Counted from the first letter of the stretch, positions 52,125 to 60,887 are shown. The stretch is 64,000 nucleotides of DNA from JAEWWD01 sp964440115 (GCA_964440115.1 CAYTPV010000005.1:1-64000); one strand, 5' to 3'. Numbers and translations: made by a program. Notes: generated from the letters alone by a model not told the origin.

Positions 52125-52966
52125 GCAAATATTATGTTTCCGGTTATATGCCGCCCGACGGTATTCAGAGCGGTGAGGACGTAGTCGTCCTGCAGCGAAA
52201 GCTCAATGCCATGGGCGCGAACCTGACGGTGGATGGCGTATACGGCCCCAGAACGCAAGCCGCGCTTCTGCGCACACAGGGCGCGGACAACCCGGCAAGT
52301 CAGTGGACGAACGGCGTTTCCTCGTTCATGCAGGGCATACAGCCGCTGTTTTCCTCGTCGTATGTCAGCTATACGCCGCAATCCCCCGCCGCTATCCGCG
52401 CGCAGCTTCGTGAGGCGCTCCGTCCCGGCGTGGACGCGGCCATCGATGAACGCAAAGAGCAGACGCATCAGAACATGGCGGAACTGGACGCGGACGCGTG
52501 GTCGCGCGGGATGGGCCGCAGCACGTATCTTACGGATATGAAGGACAGGCAGATGGACGAGCAAGCGGAGGATATTCTGGAAATGGAAGCCGCTTATTCC
52601 GCAGCGCTTGCGCAGGCGTTTCTCAACGCACAGGAAAACGAGCGAGAACGCGCTATGCAGGCACAGCTTTACAATGCCAATCAGCAGGCGGATATCAACA
52701 AGCTTGCGTTTTCTGCCGCTCAAAGCGCGTATGCCGATTCTCTTGCGCAAGCGCAGGCCGTGAACGCTTCGCGCCGCGCGAACAGCGGCGGCGCAACCCC
52801 TTCGCAGGATGTCGCCATGCTGTTTCTTTCCCTGCTTTCGCCCGAAGAACGCGCCGCCGTGTACGACGGCGTGACAGAGAAGGACCGCGCCTACCGGGAT
52901 GAACTGATCCGCAGCCTGGGCAAATCGGGCTATCTGCAGGCGCAGGGGATGTATCCGGGCGCGTGA
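52121..52966 (+). CDS. Peptidoglycan-binding/coiled-coil ejection-like protein
   Basis: Protein of 281 residues. The N-terminal ~50 residues are a PG_binding_1-type module (DVVVLQRKLNAMGANLTVDG then YGPRTQAALL). After that it is a long alanine-rich helix (MDEQAEDILEMEAAYSAALA, NQQADINKLAFSAAQSAYA). This pairing of wall-binding head and long helix resembles internal virion proteins that build a channel at infection. AAAGGAGGATGTT precedes the ATG. It is the last gene of the head operon. Confidence 0.65.
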   Translation: MSKYYVSGYMPPDGIQSGEDVVVLQRKLNAMGANLTVDGVYGPRTQAALLRTQGADNPASQWTNGVSSFMQGIQPLFSSSYVSYTPQSPAAIRAQLREALRPGVDAAIDERKEQTHQNMAELDADAWSRGMGRSTYLTDMKDRQMDEQAEDILEMEAAYSAALAQAFLNAQENERERAMQAQLYNANQQADINKLAFSAAQSAYADSLAQAQAVNASRRANSGGATPSQDVAMLFLSLLSPEERAAVYDGVTEKDRAYRDELIRSLGKSGYLQAQGMYPGA

Positions 52967-52971
52967 GCTAT

Positions 52972-53112
52972 CAAAAAAGCACCGAAGGTACTTTTTTGAG
53001 GTTCACCGCGCAAGTTGGCGCTCGGTTCTTGCTTCGCGCGAAACTGTCGCGCCAACTTGCGCTATAAGGTGTCATTTTGCGACGTACACGCCGCCGCAAA
53101 ATGACGTATTAG
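52972..53112 (-). repeat. Family A modular hairpin element, copy 5
   Basis: On the minus strand: GTCATTTTGCGGCG, loop GCGTGTA, CGTCGCAAAATGAC, ACCTTA, GCGCAAGTTGGCGCGACAG...GCCAACTTGCGC, GGTGAACCT, then CAAAAAAGTACC...GGTGCTTTTTTG. Confidence 0.7.
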
Positions 53113-53221
53113 AAGCCTCGGAACAAATTTCCGCATCATATCCGATAGCATAAGTAATTAAGTCTGCGCGGCCTCTTGAATCGCGAACTTCTTTAGAGAG
53201 CTTTGACCATGCAATTCGTAT

Positions 53222-53300
53222 CAGGGGGCGCGGGGGGCGGAGCCCACCCGCTATTAAATTAAATAAGAATCCGTCGCCGCCCTTAGGCGGCGATACCTTA
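53222..53300 (+). repeat. Family B intergenic element, copy 9
   Basis: CAGGGGGCGCGGGGGGCGGAG, CCCACCCGCTATTAAAT, CGTCGCCGCC...GGCGGCGATACC. Confidence 0.7.
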
Positions 53301-53319
53301 TAAAGCTGGGACCCATGAA

Positions 53320-53357
53320 GCGGGCGAGGGACAACACCCCTTGCCCGCCTTTTTTTT
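53320..53357 (+). terminator. Terminator closing the head operon region
   Basis: GCGGGCGAGGG...CCCCTTGCCCGC, followed by TTTTTTTT. It is the first strong terminator after the head operon. Confidence 0.75.
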
Positions 53358-53454
53358 ATGTAATCACTGGATAAACCCGCTTTATGCTTGTCACTTTCCA
53401 ATATTTATGTATAATGAAAAGACTAGGCCTTTTTGCCTGAAAGGTAGATTTCAC

Positions 53455-54879
53455 ATGCAAAATACCCTTGCCCCCGGCCTGTGGCCCCGCTTCAAGGAAA
53501 CATTTCTGGGGGATAAACAATTTTATCGCAGCGTACTTGCCATCATATTGCCCATCATCGTGCAGTCTACGGTTTCAAACTTCGTCAACCTGCTGGATAC
53601 CATCATGGTCGGGGCGGTCGGCACACGCGAGATGTCCGGCGTGGCCATTTCCAATCAGCTGCTGTTCGTGTTCAATCTGGCCGTGTTCGGCGCGGTCTCC
53701 GGCGCGGGCATATTCGGTGCGCAGTTCGTCGGCGCGCGCGATTGGAAAGGTTTTCAGCAGACATTCCGCTTCAAGCTCGCGCTTGCGATCCTCATTACCG
53801 GCATCTGCGTCACGATATTGCTGCGGTGGCCGGATGCGCTGATTTCCCTTTACCTGACGGGGGAGGGCAGCCCGGCGGACGCCGCCGCCATGCTCCAGTA
53901 CGGCAGGCAATACATCCATGTCATGCTGTGGGGCCTGCTGCCCTTCGCGTTTACGCAGTGCTACAGCAGTTCCCTGCGCGAAACGGGCGAGACTGTGCTG
54001 CCCATGGCGGCCAGCATTTCCGCTGTATGCGTCAACCTCGTGTTCAACTATCTGCTCATATACGGCAAATTCGGGTTTCCCAAGCTGGGCGTGCCGGGCG
54101 CGGCCATCGCGACGGTGCTCAGCCGCTTTGTGGAATTGGGTGTAGTGGTCATATTCTCGCACGCCAACCATAAAAAGTTCTTTTTCATGCGAGGCATATA
54201 CCGCACGCTGCGCATAGACAAAGAACTCGCCGCGGATATCGCGTCGAAAAGCATGCCTTTGCTGCTCAATGAGCTGATGTGGTCTCTCGGGATGAGCACC
54301 ATTACGGCCATATTTTCAACCTGCGGTCTTATGGTGGTAGCAGCGCTGAATATTGCAAGCACCGTCACAAACCTGTTCAGCGTGTTCCATCTCTCCATGG
54401 GCATAGCCGTCGCTGTTATGATCGGGCAGTCGCTTGGCGCAAACGATATTTCGCTTGCCCGGCGTCAGGTGTGGAAACTGATATTCTTCAGCGCCTGCGT
54501 CAGCGTTGTGCTGGGCGCGATCCTGGCGTTGTGCTCGAATTTGATACCCACTATTTATAACACGGGCGAGGATGTGCGCCGTCTCGCGGCAGAGTTTATC
54601 CGCACGGGCGCGATGTACATGGCGTTCAACGCTGTGGCGCACTGCTGCTATTTTGCCATACGCTCCGGCGGCCGCATATTCATGACCATGCTGTTCGACA
54701 GCATCTATACCTGGGTCATCTGCGTTCCCTATACGTATCTGATGGTGCACTACAGCGGCATGAGCATAGAACTTTTGTATCCGCTCTGCTACCTGACTGA
54801 CGCCGTCAAATGCATGTCCGGCTTGTTTGTGGTACGCCTTGGTTACTGGGCGCGAAATGTGGTGGGCATATCTGAATAG
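53455..54879 (+). CDS. MATE-family multidrug/metabolite efflux transporter
   Basis: Integral membrane protein of 474 residues with 12 expected segments in two halves. Family segments include LLDTIMVGAVGTREMSGVA and AVAVMIGQSLGANDI. MATE proteins export drugs or metabolites in exchange for Na+ or H+. AAAGG lies 10 nt before the chosen ATG; the longer upstream frame overlaps the terminator. It is transcribed alone. Confidence 0.88.
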   Translation: MQNTLAPGLWPRFKETFLGDKQFYRSVLAIILPIIVQSTVSNFVNLLDTIMVGAVGTREMSGVAISNQLLFVFNLAVFGAVSGAGIFGAQFVGARDWKGFQQTFRFKLALAILITGICVTILLRWPDALISLYLTGEGSPADAAAMLQYGRQYIHVMLWGLLPFAFTQCYSSSLRETGETVLPMAASISAVCVNLVFNYLLIYGKFGFPKLGVPGAAIATVLSRFVELGVVVIFSHANHKKFFFMRGIYRTLRIDKELAADIASKSMPLLLNELMWSLGMSTITAIFSTCGLMVVAALNIASTVTNLFSVFHLSMGIAVAVMIGQSLGANDISLARRQVWKLIFFSACVSVVLGAILALCSNLIPTIYNTGEDVRRLAAEFIRTGAMYMAFNAVAHCCYFAIRSGGRIFMTMLFDSIYTWVICVPYTYLMVHYSGMSIELLYPLCYLTDAVKCMSGLFVVRLGYWARNVVGISE

Positions 54880-54901
54880 CCTATGCTAAAGATGCAAAAA
54901 A

Positions 54902-54923
54902 CGCCGGAACAAGTTCTCCGGCG
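54902..54923 (-). terminator. Terminator for the small membrane protein (minus), also downstream of MATE
   Basis: CGCCGGA...TCCGGCG with TTTTTT on the minus-strand side. It lies between two convergent genes and may serve both. Confidence 0.7.
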
Positions 54924-54944
54924 CATACAAACATGAGAGATAGA

Positions 54945-55208
54945 TTACTGCACAAGCGCGTACAGCCACAGCCCCGTGGCGATGATGCCGAGCAGCGCGT
55001 TCAAAAGGAGCAGCGCCATGGGAACGCGCCGCTTCTTTTTTGTTTTGCGCGAGCGGTACTCCATTCCCGCGATAATGATGCCCACCAGCGCCGCAGCGGT
55101 CGCCGCGAACTGGGGGAACGCGGCGTAGAGCACGCCATTCTCGAAAAACTTATCGTATAACAGCCACGAAGTGCCTGCCGCGCACAGCAGCGAAAGAAAC
55201 AGTGTCAA
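54945..55208 (-). CDS. Small membrane protein of unknown function
   Basis: Protein of 87 residues with three hydrophobic segments (LTLFLSLLCAAGTSWLL, FAATAAALVGIIIAG and ALLLLNALLGIIATGLW) and a basic loop (RSRKTKKKRR). I chose a TTG start because GGGAGG lies 6-7 nt before it; the ATG at 55226 has no clear ribosome site but remains possible. No family is recognised. Confidence 0.55.
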   Translation of the reverse strand: MTLFLSLLCAAGTSWLLYDKFFENGVLYAAFPQFAATAAALVGIIIAGMEYRSRKTKKKRRVPMALLLLNALLGIIATGLWLYALVQ

Positions 55209-55266
55209 TATATAACCTCCCGACATACCCGCAGGCGGCTTTCTGCAAAAAAGAGACTTTCGTGAT

Positions 55267-55425
55267 GAGCTTTCAATAAGTCATTTTGCGGCGACATGCG
55301 CGGCGCAAAATGACACCTTGAAGCGTAAGTTAGCGCGACAGGCTTCCTGCGAAGCAGGAAACCGAGCGATAACTTATGCGGTGAACTTCGAAAAAGTGGA
55401 CATGTCCACTTTTTCGATATATCGG
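55267..55425 (+). repeat. Family A modular hairpin element, copy 6
   Basis: GTCATTTTGCGGCG, loop ACATGCG, CGGCGCAAAATGAC, ACCTTG, GCGTAAGTTAGCGCGACAG...AACTTATGC, GGTGAACTT, CGAAAAAGTGGACATGTCCACTTTTTCG in parts. This copy has stem 1 shared with copy 5 but loop and linker shared with copies 1 and 3. Confidence 0.75.
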
Positions 55426-55606
55426 CATAGTCCTGCAGGACTTTGCCGATAGTATAACACGGAAATGACACAAAAAATAGCTGGAAGCGCCCGATATATG
55501 CATGCTATACTATAAGGCAAAGCAATGGCGGCGGGCCTGTTTTTCACGTTTCGGGCCCCGCTTTGACAAATATGCATTCGTATAACGATAAGGAGGTTTT
55601 TGAAGC

Positions 55607-56299
55607 ATGCAATACTCCCGAGAAGTGGAGGAAATGGTTTGCGTCGCAAAAGGCGCTAAGCATGACCCCGCACCCATCCCCGAAGAAGGCAAATGGGTAA
55701 AAGCAAAACAGATTACGGATATCAGCGGCCTCACGCACGGCATAGGCTGGTGCGCACCGCAGCAGGGCACCTGCAAGCTGACACTCAACGTCAAGGGCGG
55801 CATCATTGAAGAAGCGCTGGTGGAAACCATCGGCTGCTCCGGCATGACGCATTCCGCGGCTATGGCGGCGGAAATCCTGCCCGGCAAAACCATACTCGAG
55901 GCTCTCAACACGGACCTCGTGTGTGACGCCATCAACACCGCCATGCGCGAGCTGTTCCTGCAGATCGCCTACGGCCGCACGCAGAGCGCGTTCTCCGACG
56001 ATGGACTGCCCATCGGCGCGGGCCTTGAGGATCTGGGCAAGGGCCTTCGGTCGCAGATCGGCACCATGTACGGCACCAAATGCAAAGGTCCTCGCTACCT
56101 TGAAATGGCGGAAGGCTACGTGCTGGGCATCGCGCTCGACGCCAACGATGAAATCATCGGCTACCGCTTCGTTTCGTTGGGCAAGATGATGGACGCCATC
56201 AAGAAGGGCGTCGATCCCAAGGAAGCGTATGAAAAGAACATCGGCACCTACGGCCGTTTCGCGGAAGCCGTCAAGGTCATCGATCCGCGTCACGAGTGA
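55607..56299 (+). CDS. NifU/IscU-like Fe-S scaffold protein paired with the GGGtGRT protein
   Basis: Protein of 230 residues containing conserved IGCSGMTHSAAMAAEILPG and LFLQIAYGRTQSAFSDDGLP. Databases call these Fe-S assembly scaffold proteins, based on resemblance to IscU-type cores. It is always seen next to the GGGtGRT protein gene, with which it forms an operon (14-nt gap). AAGGAGGTTTTTGAAGC precedes the ATG. Function of the pair is unknown. Confidence 0.72.
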   Translation: MQYSREVEEMVCVAKGAKHDPAPIPEEGKWVKAKQITDISGLTHGIGWCAPQQGTCKLTLNVKGGIIEEALVETIGCSGMTHSAAMAAEILPGKTILEALNTDLVCDAINTAMRELFLQIAYGRTQSAFSDDGLPIGAGLEDLGKGLRSQIGTMYGTKCKGPRYLEMAEGYVLGIALDANDEIIGYRFVSLGKMMDAIKKGVDPKEAYEKNIGTYGRFAEAVKVIDPRHE

Positions 56300-56313
56300 G
56301 AGGGGGAACAGCC

Positions 56314-57309
56314 ATGATCAAGTTTGAAGGTTACGAAAGAAGAATAGAAAAGATCAACCGCACCCTCGCCGAATACGGCATCAACGGTCTTGAGGACGCG
56401 CTGGACATCACCAAGGCCAAGGGTGTGGACGTGGAAGGCATCGTGCGCTCCATTCAGCCCATCGCGTTTGATAACGCCGTGTGGGCGTATATCGCGGGCG
56501 CTGCCATCGCCATCAAGAAGGGCGCGAAGAATGCTGCTGACGCGGCGGAAGCGCTGGGTCTCGGCCTGCAGGCGTTCTGTATCCCCGGCTCCGTGGCGGA
56601 TCAGCGCGCCGTCGGCATCGGCCACGGCAACCTTGCGGCCATGCTGCTGCGCGAAGAAACCAAGTGCTTCGCGTTCCTCGCGGGTCATGAAAGCTTTGCT
56701 GCGGCGGAAGGCGCCATCGGCATCGCCAAGACGGCCAATAAAGTCCGCAAATCCCCGCTGCAGGTTATCCTCAACGGCCTCGGCAAGGACGCTGCCACCG
56801 TCATCTCCCGTATCAACGGCTTCACGTTGGTGGAAACGGAATACGACTACTACACCGGCGATCTGAAGATCGTGTTTGAAAAAGCCTTCTCCACCGGCGA
56901 CCGCGCAAAAGTACGCTGCTACGGCGCGGACGACGTCAACGAAGGCGTGGCCATCATGCGCCACGAAAACGTGGATGTTTCCATCACCGGCAACTCCACC
57001 AACCCCACCCGTTTCCAGCACCCCGTCGCGGGCACCTACAAGAAGTGGTGCAACGAGAACGGCAAGAAGTATTTCTCCGTCGCCTCCGGCGGCGGCACCG
57101 GCCGTACCCTGCATCCGGATAACATGGCCGCAGGCCCCGCTTCCTACGGCATGACGGATACCATGGGCCGCATGCATTCCGATGCGCAGTTTGCGGGATC
57201 TTCCTCCGTACCCGCGCATGTTGAGATGATGGGCCTCATCGGCATGGGCAACAACCCGATGGTCGGCGCGTCCGTCGCCGTCGCAGTCGCCATCGAGCAG
57301 GCGGGCTAA
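56314..57309 (+). CDS. GGGtGRT family protein
   Basis: Protein of 331 residues. The namesake motif is visible in SVASGGGTGRTLHPDNMA near residues 262-279. Other conserved stretches are FCIPGSVADQRAVGIGHGNL and FLAGHESFAAAEGAIG. It is broadly conserved in Clostridia with no known reaction. AGAGGGGGAACAGCC precedes the ATG. Strongly biased codon use suggests high expression. Confidence 0.85.
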   Translation: MIKFEGYERRIEKINRTLAEYGINGLEDALDITKAKGVDVEGIVRSIQPIAFDNAVWAYIAGAAIAIKKGAKNAADAAEALGLGLQAFCIPGSVADQRAVGIGHGNLAAMLLREETKCFAFLAGHESFAAAEGAIGIAKTANKVRKSPLQVILNGLGKDAATVISRINGFTLVETEYDYYTGDLKIVFEKAFSTGDRAKVRCYGADDVNEGVAIMRHENVDVSITGNSTNPTRFQHPVAGTYKKWCNENGKKYFSVASGGGTGRTLHPDNMAAGPASYGMTDTMGRMHSDAQFAGSSSVPAHVEMMGLIGMGNNPMVGASVAVAVAIEQAG

Positions 57310-57492
57310 ACATTCAGGTAGATTAAGCGGCATGGTTTCGCTTTCGCTGCGCGAAGCAGGGAAGCGGAGCCTGCCGCTATCTCCCCCCTGATTAATCATC
57401 TCTAACTGTTTCTTTTTGACAGAACTTGTTTACAATTAAAACAGCGTTTTTATTATTTTAATCAACTGCGCCAAAAAGAAAGGAGATCACAC
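57310..57492. other. Promoter region before rubrerythrin
   Basis: Contains TTGACA at 57416-57421 and an A/T-rich TTTACA...TATTAT pair (57429-57434, 57451-57456). TTACAATTAAAACA (57430-57443) weakly resembles a PerR box. An imperfect inverted repeat, AGCGGCA...TGCCGCT, around 57327-57380 may end the GGGtGRT operon. Confidence 0.35.
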
Positions 57493-58032
57493 ATGAAGTC
57501 ATTAAAAGGAACCAAGACGGAAGCGAATCTCATGGCTGCGTTCGCGGGCGAATCTCAGGCTCGCAACAAGTATACTTACTATGCTTCCCGCGCCAAGAAA
57601 GATGGCTACGAGCAGATCGCCTCGCTGTTCCTCGAGACCGCGGATAACGAAAAGGAACACGCAAAGCTCTGGTTCAAGCTGCTGCACGAAGGCATTCCCG
57701 CTACTGAGCAGAATCTCAAGGATGCCGCCGCCGGCGAGCACTACGAGTGGACGGATATGTACGCCAATATGGCCAAGGATGCCCGCGAGGAAGGCTTTGA
57801 AAATATCGCCAAGATGATGGAAGGTGTTGCCGCCATCGAAAAGCGCCATGAAGAGCGCTATAAGACCCTGCTTGCTAACATCGAAGACGGCAAGGTATTC
57901 AAGAAGGAAGCCCAGGTAAAGTGGATCTGCGCCAACTGCGGCCATGTACACGAAGGCCCCGAAGCGCCCGGCGTCTGCCCGGTCTGCGCGCATCCCCAGA
58001 GCTTCTTCCAGGTGCTCGCGACGAATTTCTAA
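57493..58032 (+). CDS. rbr: Rubrerythrin
   Basis: Protein of 179 residues. An N-terminal di-iron four-helix bundle (FAGESQARNKYTYYASRAKK, LETADNEKEHAKLWF and IAKMMEGVAAIEKRHEERY) is followed by a rubredoxin-like domain with CANCGHVHEG and CPVCAHP. It reduces hydrogen peroxide and protects anaerobes from oxidative stress. AAGAAAGGAGATCACAC precedes the ATG. It is a single gene with its own terminator. Confidence 0.95.
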   Translation: MKSLKGTKTEANLMAAFAGESQARNKYTYYASRAKKDGYEQIASLFLETADNEKEHAKLWFKLLHEGIPATEQNLKDAAAGEHYEWTDMYANMAKDAREEGFENIAKMMEGVAAIEKRHEERYKTLLANIEDGKVFKKEAQVKWICANCGHVHEGPEAPGVCPVCAHPQSFFQVLATNF

Positions 58033-58067
58033 TACTGACTGCAGAGAAATCTTCGAGCTGATGTATA

Positions 58068-58094
58068 AAGGCTCCGGTGCTAACCGGAGCCTTT
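58068..58094 (+). terminator. Terminator after rubrerythrin
   Basis: AAAGGCTCCGGT, loop GCTA, ACCGGAGCCTTTT. Confidence 0.85.
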
Positions 58095-58218
58095 TGCAGT
58101 TTTCTGATCTCTAGCAGCATAATAGCCAGTTCTTCTTACCAGAGCGATCGAACATCCAAGAAAAGGAGAAATGTCATATGCCTGTATTTTTTAGTGTAAA
58201 AAAAATCTACAAAAATGC

Positions 58219-58249
58219 TTGCATTTAAAAATAACATATGTTATATAAT
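58219..58249 (+). promoter_or_regulatory. Promoter and operator of the TetR-CPBP pair
   Basis: TTGCAT, 19 nt, TATAAT, with ATAACATATGTTAT (a perfect palindrome, 58231-58244) between them. A related GATGTTATG...AAGTTATC follows. The placement suits autorepression by the TetR protein. Confidence 0.6.
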
Positions 58250-58289
58250 AGATGTTATGTAATATAAGTTATCTAAGGACGGTGAAGTT

Positions 58290-58868
58290 ATGGGACCAAA
58301 GATTAAGTTTACCAAGGAACAAATAGTTGAGGCAGCCTTTGAAATAGCTCGGACAGAAGGAATCGACAGTATAACTATGAGAAAAATCGCAGAAAAGATG
58401 GGCAGTTCTGTAGCCCCCATTTACGTAAACTTCAAAAACGTTGATGAACTGAATGAAGCTTTGATAGAAAGGATTATAACTATTAGCCGACAGCTTTTAA
58501 CGGAAGAAAATACTGGTAACCCATTCAGCGATATGGGAAGCGCAAGTCTTAGATTTGCCATGGAGTATAGCGTTATTTTTAGAGATTTGGTTGCAAAAGG
58601 TGGAAAACATATGAAAGACTACGATGAAAAAATGATGCCGGTTTTAATTCAAGAAATGCAGAAGGACCCTGAACTGAAGGGATTCACTTTTGATGAGCTA
58701 AAAACAATTTTACTAAAGATGAGGATATTTCAACTAGGACTTTCGATGATGGCCGCCAACAGCTTACTGCCCAAAGAGTACAAAAAGCAAGATATGATGG
58801 ATATCTTATCAAGTACCGCTGATGATGTAATAATGTCAGCCAAACTAAGGAAGGGGATTTTACAATGA
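58290..58868 (+). CDS. TetR family regulator in an A/T-rich pair
   Basis: Protein of 192 residues with an N-terminal helix-turn-helix (ITMRKIAEKMGSSVAPIYVNF). The gene and the following CPBP gene are markedly more A/T-rich than all neighbours, with A/T-ending codons, so the pair was probably acquired from a low-GC Firmicute. Its stop overlaps the next gene's ATG (ATGA). Confidence 0.82.
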   Translation: MGPKIKFTKEQIVEAAFEIARTEGIDSITMRKIAEKMGSSVAPIYVNFKNVDELNEALIERIITISRQLLTEENTGNPFSDMGSASLRFAMEYSVIFRDLVAKGGKHMKDYDEKMMPVLIQEMQKDPELKGFTFDELKTILLKMRIFQLGLSMMAANSLLPKEYKKQDMMDILSSTADDVIMSAKLRKGILQ

Positions 58869-59716
58869 ATAAGAAAGCAGTTCGTAATATCGGGATTTTC
58901 ACTTTTATTGTTATCATAAGCGGGTGGATCGGCGTCCTTTTGGATTCGGTTCTTACTGCACAGCCCGAGGGTGATTCTCTTGGTATGGGGATATGGCTCG
59001 TATTGCCTCTACTAACCGCGTTGATTATCATTTTATTTTCGAAGGCAAGCAGAAGGGATCTGGGTTTAAAGCCGAACTTTAAAGGCAATATGAAATGGTA
59101 CTTAGCCTCTGTGTTAATTTTTCCTGTTGTTACAGCAATCATTTTGCTAATCGGAGCTACAGCGAATTGGATAGACTTATCCGCATTTAATTTTAAATCA
59201 TTTATCATAGCATTTGGCAGTACATTGCTAATTAATTTTATTATAGATATCTTTGAGGAAACGGCTTGGCGTGGATATCTGACTTCCCAACTTCTAAAAC
59301 TAAATCTTAATGACTGGAAGCTATATCTCATTGTTGGCTGTGTGTGGTGCTTGTGGCATCTTCCTTATTATCTGGTGTTTTTACCTGAGGCGGATATCAG
59401 GGCAGTCATGCCTGTCAGCCGGCCCATTTATATTGTTGTTGCTTTTACAACATTTTTATCTTGGACGGTAATGTTTACTGAGCTTTTTAGAGTAACAAAA
59501 TCTGTATGGCCATGTGTTATTTTACACACAGTAGAGGATTCGCTAATAAATCTTTTGGTAATATCAGGTTATATCGGCATCGCAACCGGTAAAGAAATTC
59601 TTATTTCGCCAATCAATGGCGTCATTACCTCAATGATATACGTAGCTGTTGGAATCGGAATAAGAGCTTATAGAAGACGAGCTTATAGAAGACTAGCAAA
59701 CAATACTGTTGTCTAA
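58865..59716 (+). CDS. CPBP-family intramembrane metalloprotease, horizontally acquired
   Basis: Membrane protein of 283 residues. It has EETAWRG, a histidine in CLWHLPYY, and VILHTVEDS, the CPBP catalytic set. It is A/T-rich like the TetR gene before it. Such pairs often give resistance to bacteriocins or membrane stress; no such locus is adjacent. Confidence 0.82.
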   Translation: MNKKAVRNIGIFTFIVIISGWIGVLLDSVLTAQPEGDSLGMGIWLVLPLLTALIIILFSKASRRDLGLKPNFKGNMKWYLASVLIFPVVTAIILLIGATANWIDLSAFNFKSFIIAFGSTLLINFIIDIFEETAWRGYLTSQLLKLNLNDWKLYLIVGCVWCLWHLPYYLVFLPEADIRAVMPVSRPIYIVVAFTTFLSWTVMFTELFRVTKSVWPCVILHTVEDSLINLLVISGYIGIATGKEILISPINGVITSMIYVAVGIGIRAYRRRAYRRLANNTVV

Positions 59717-59742
59717 AAGTGCTTCTGAAATGGGGATCGCAA

Positions 59743-59859
59743 ATGAAAAAGAGGAGCAAAAAAAGATTATTTGTAATGATCGGAGTTTTGCTCCTTATCA
59801 TAGTCCAGAAATATTTCAGATATTGCGGCTACATCGGCACTCTAAAATATCCTTTATGA
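59743..59859 (+). pseudogene. Truncated membrane or secreted protein remnant
   Basis: A 38-residue frame beginning MKKRSKKRLFVMIGVLLLII, with a basic start and hydrophobic segment typical of a signal anchor, then stops. GGGGATCGCAA precedes the ATG. It lies at the end of the A/T-rich insertion and shortly before a family B element; the rest is probably lost. Confidence 0.4.
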
Positions 59860-59924
59860 AAGCAATCTATCAAGAACGTTGTTTTTGTATTTGGAACAAG
59901 CAATTGTCTATGAGCCGCGACGCA

Positions 59925-60006
59925 GCACGACTATTGCGAACTGCGAAGCCCTCCCGCTTTATAATAAAAAAATCAATCGTCGCCGCCTCGCAGGGCGGCG
60001 ATACTG
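59925..60006 (+). repeat. Family B intergenic element, copy 10
   Basis: ACGACTATTGCGAACTGCGAAG, then CCCTCCCGCTTTATAAT, then CGTCGCCGCC...GGGCGGCGATAC. It directly flanks the A/T-rich acquired genes. Confidence 0.65.
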
Positions 60007-60054
60007 ATTTATCCCATAAGCAGCATTAGATGAAGCGGTATTTGGCGGCATAGC

Positions 60055-60089
60055 AAAAGCCGCATTCGTATGATACGAATGCGGCCTTT
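60055..60089. terminator. Bidirectional terminator
   Basis: AAAAGCCGCATTCGTA...TACGAATGCGGCCTTT. It serves the minus-strand cytidylate-kinase-like gene and possibly the plus-strand genes before it. Confidence 0.7.
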
Positions 60090-60099
60090 GCATCAGGAG

Positions 60100-60190
60100 A
60101 GACCGGCGCCGGACACTGGCGGGCTGCCCGGCGCCCGCGGCAACCGCGCGGGTTATCGTGCGGTTGCCGCGCCGGGCGGCGCGGTTTCGC
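60100..60190. other. GC-rich nested hairpins after the kinase-like gene
   Basis: GCCCGGCG...GCGGCAACCGC, loop, GCGGTTGCCGC..CCGGGC (60126-60177) forms a long, very GC-rich hairpin just beyond the stop of the minus-strand gene. Its sequence does not match families A, B or C. Confidence 0.5.
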
Positions 60191-60195
60191 CCGGG

Positions 60196-60816
60196 CTATT
60201 GAAAACGAATGCTCAGGTACGATTTGATCAGCTCCACGCATTGGTCGCGGCTGATCGGCGCACTGTTGACACACAGATCGTAGTTATCCGAGTGCTGCCA
60301 GTCGCGCCCCGTAAAATAGCGGTAGTAGCCGGATCGCCGCCTGTCGGTCAGTTCCACACGGCGGCGGGCTTCCCGCTCATCCAGGTCGTTTCGCCGCATG
60401 ATCTCCCTGACACGGTACTCAAACGGCGCGTAAACGGATATACGCAGCACGTTTTTAAAATCGCGCAGCACATAGTCGGCGCAGCGGCCTATGATCACGC
60501 AGCTCTCGCGCGAAGCGAGCTCGCGGATCACCTTGGCCTGATAGCTGAAAAGGTTCTCGTTGGAAATAAAGTCGTCGCTGTCCGGCGGAAGCGGATCGCC
60601 GTTGGCCACGGTTTTCGCGGCCAGCAGCAGCATGCGCGTGTTGGATGTTTCATCCGCCTGCCCAAACAGGCGCTCGTGTATGCCGCTCGCATCCGATGCA
60701 AGCCGCAGCAGCTCTCTGTCATAGAAGTTGACTTTGAGGGATTCGGCCAGTGCACGGCCTATATCCCGCCCGCCGCTGCCATAGCCGCGGGAGATTGTGA
60801 TAGCAAAGCGTTCCAT
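60196..60816 (-). CDS. Cytidylate kinase-like family protein
   Basis: Protein of 206 residues with a P-loop-like start (ITISRGYGSGGRDIGRALAE) and the lid DLDEREARRRVELTDRRR. Cytidylate_kin2-type proteins are common in Clostridia, and their true substrate is unproven. AAGGAGGGCTTT precedes the ATG. It is transcribed alone, 108 nt beyond the livF stop. Confidence 0.8.
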   Translation of the reverse strand: MERFAITISRGYGSGGRDIGRALAESLKVNFYDRELLRLASDASGIHERLFGQADETSNTRMLLLAAKTVANGDPLPPDSDDFISNENLFSYQAKVIRELASRESCVIIGRCADYVLRDFKNVLRISVYAPFEYRVREIMRRNDLDEREARRRVELTDRRRSGYYRYFTGRDWQHSDNYDLCVNSAPISRDQCVELIKSYLSIRFQ

Positions 60817-60887
60817 AAAGCCCTCCTTGCTCTATTCCATAACTCCGTAAGGGGTTACCCCGATAGTTTACAGTCAGAGGCTTTAAC

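Noticed and set aside
58174..58197. Seven-codon frame with ribosome site before the TetR gene
   Set aside because: Too short to support as a gene; probably the broken start of a lost gene at the insertion boundary.
59709..60029. 106-codon plus-strand frame after the CPBP gene
   Set aside because: Runs through a family B element and out of frame with the better-supported 38-residue remnant.
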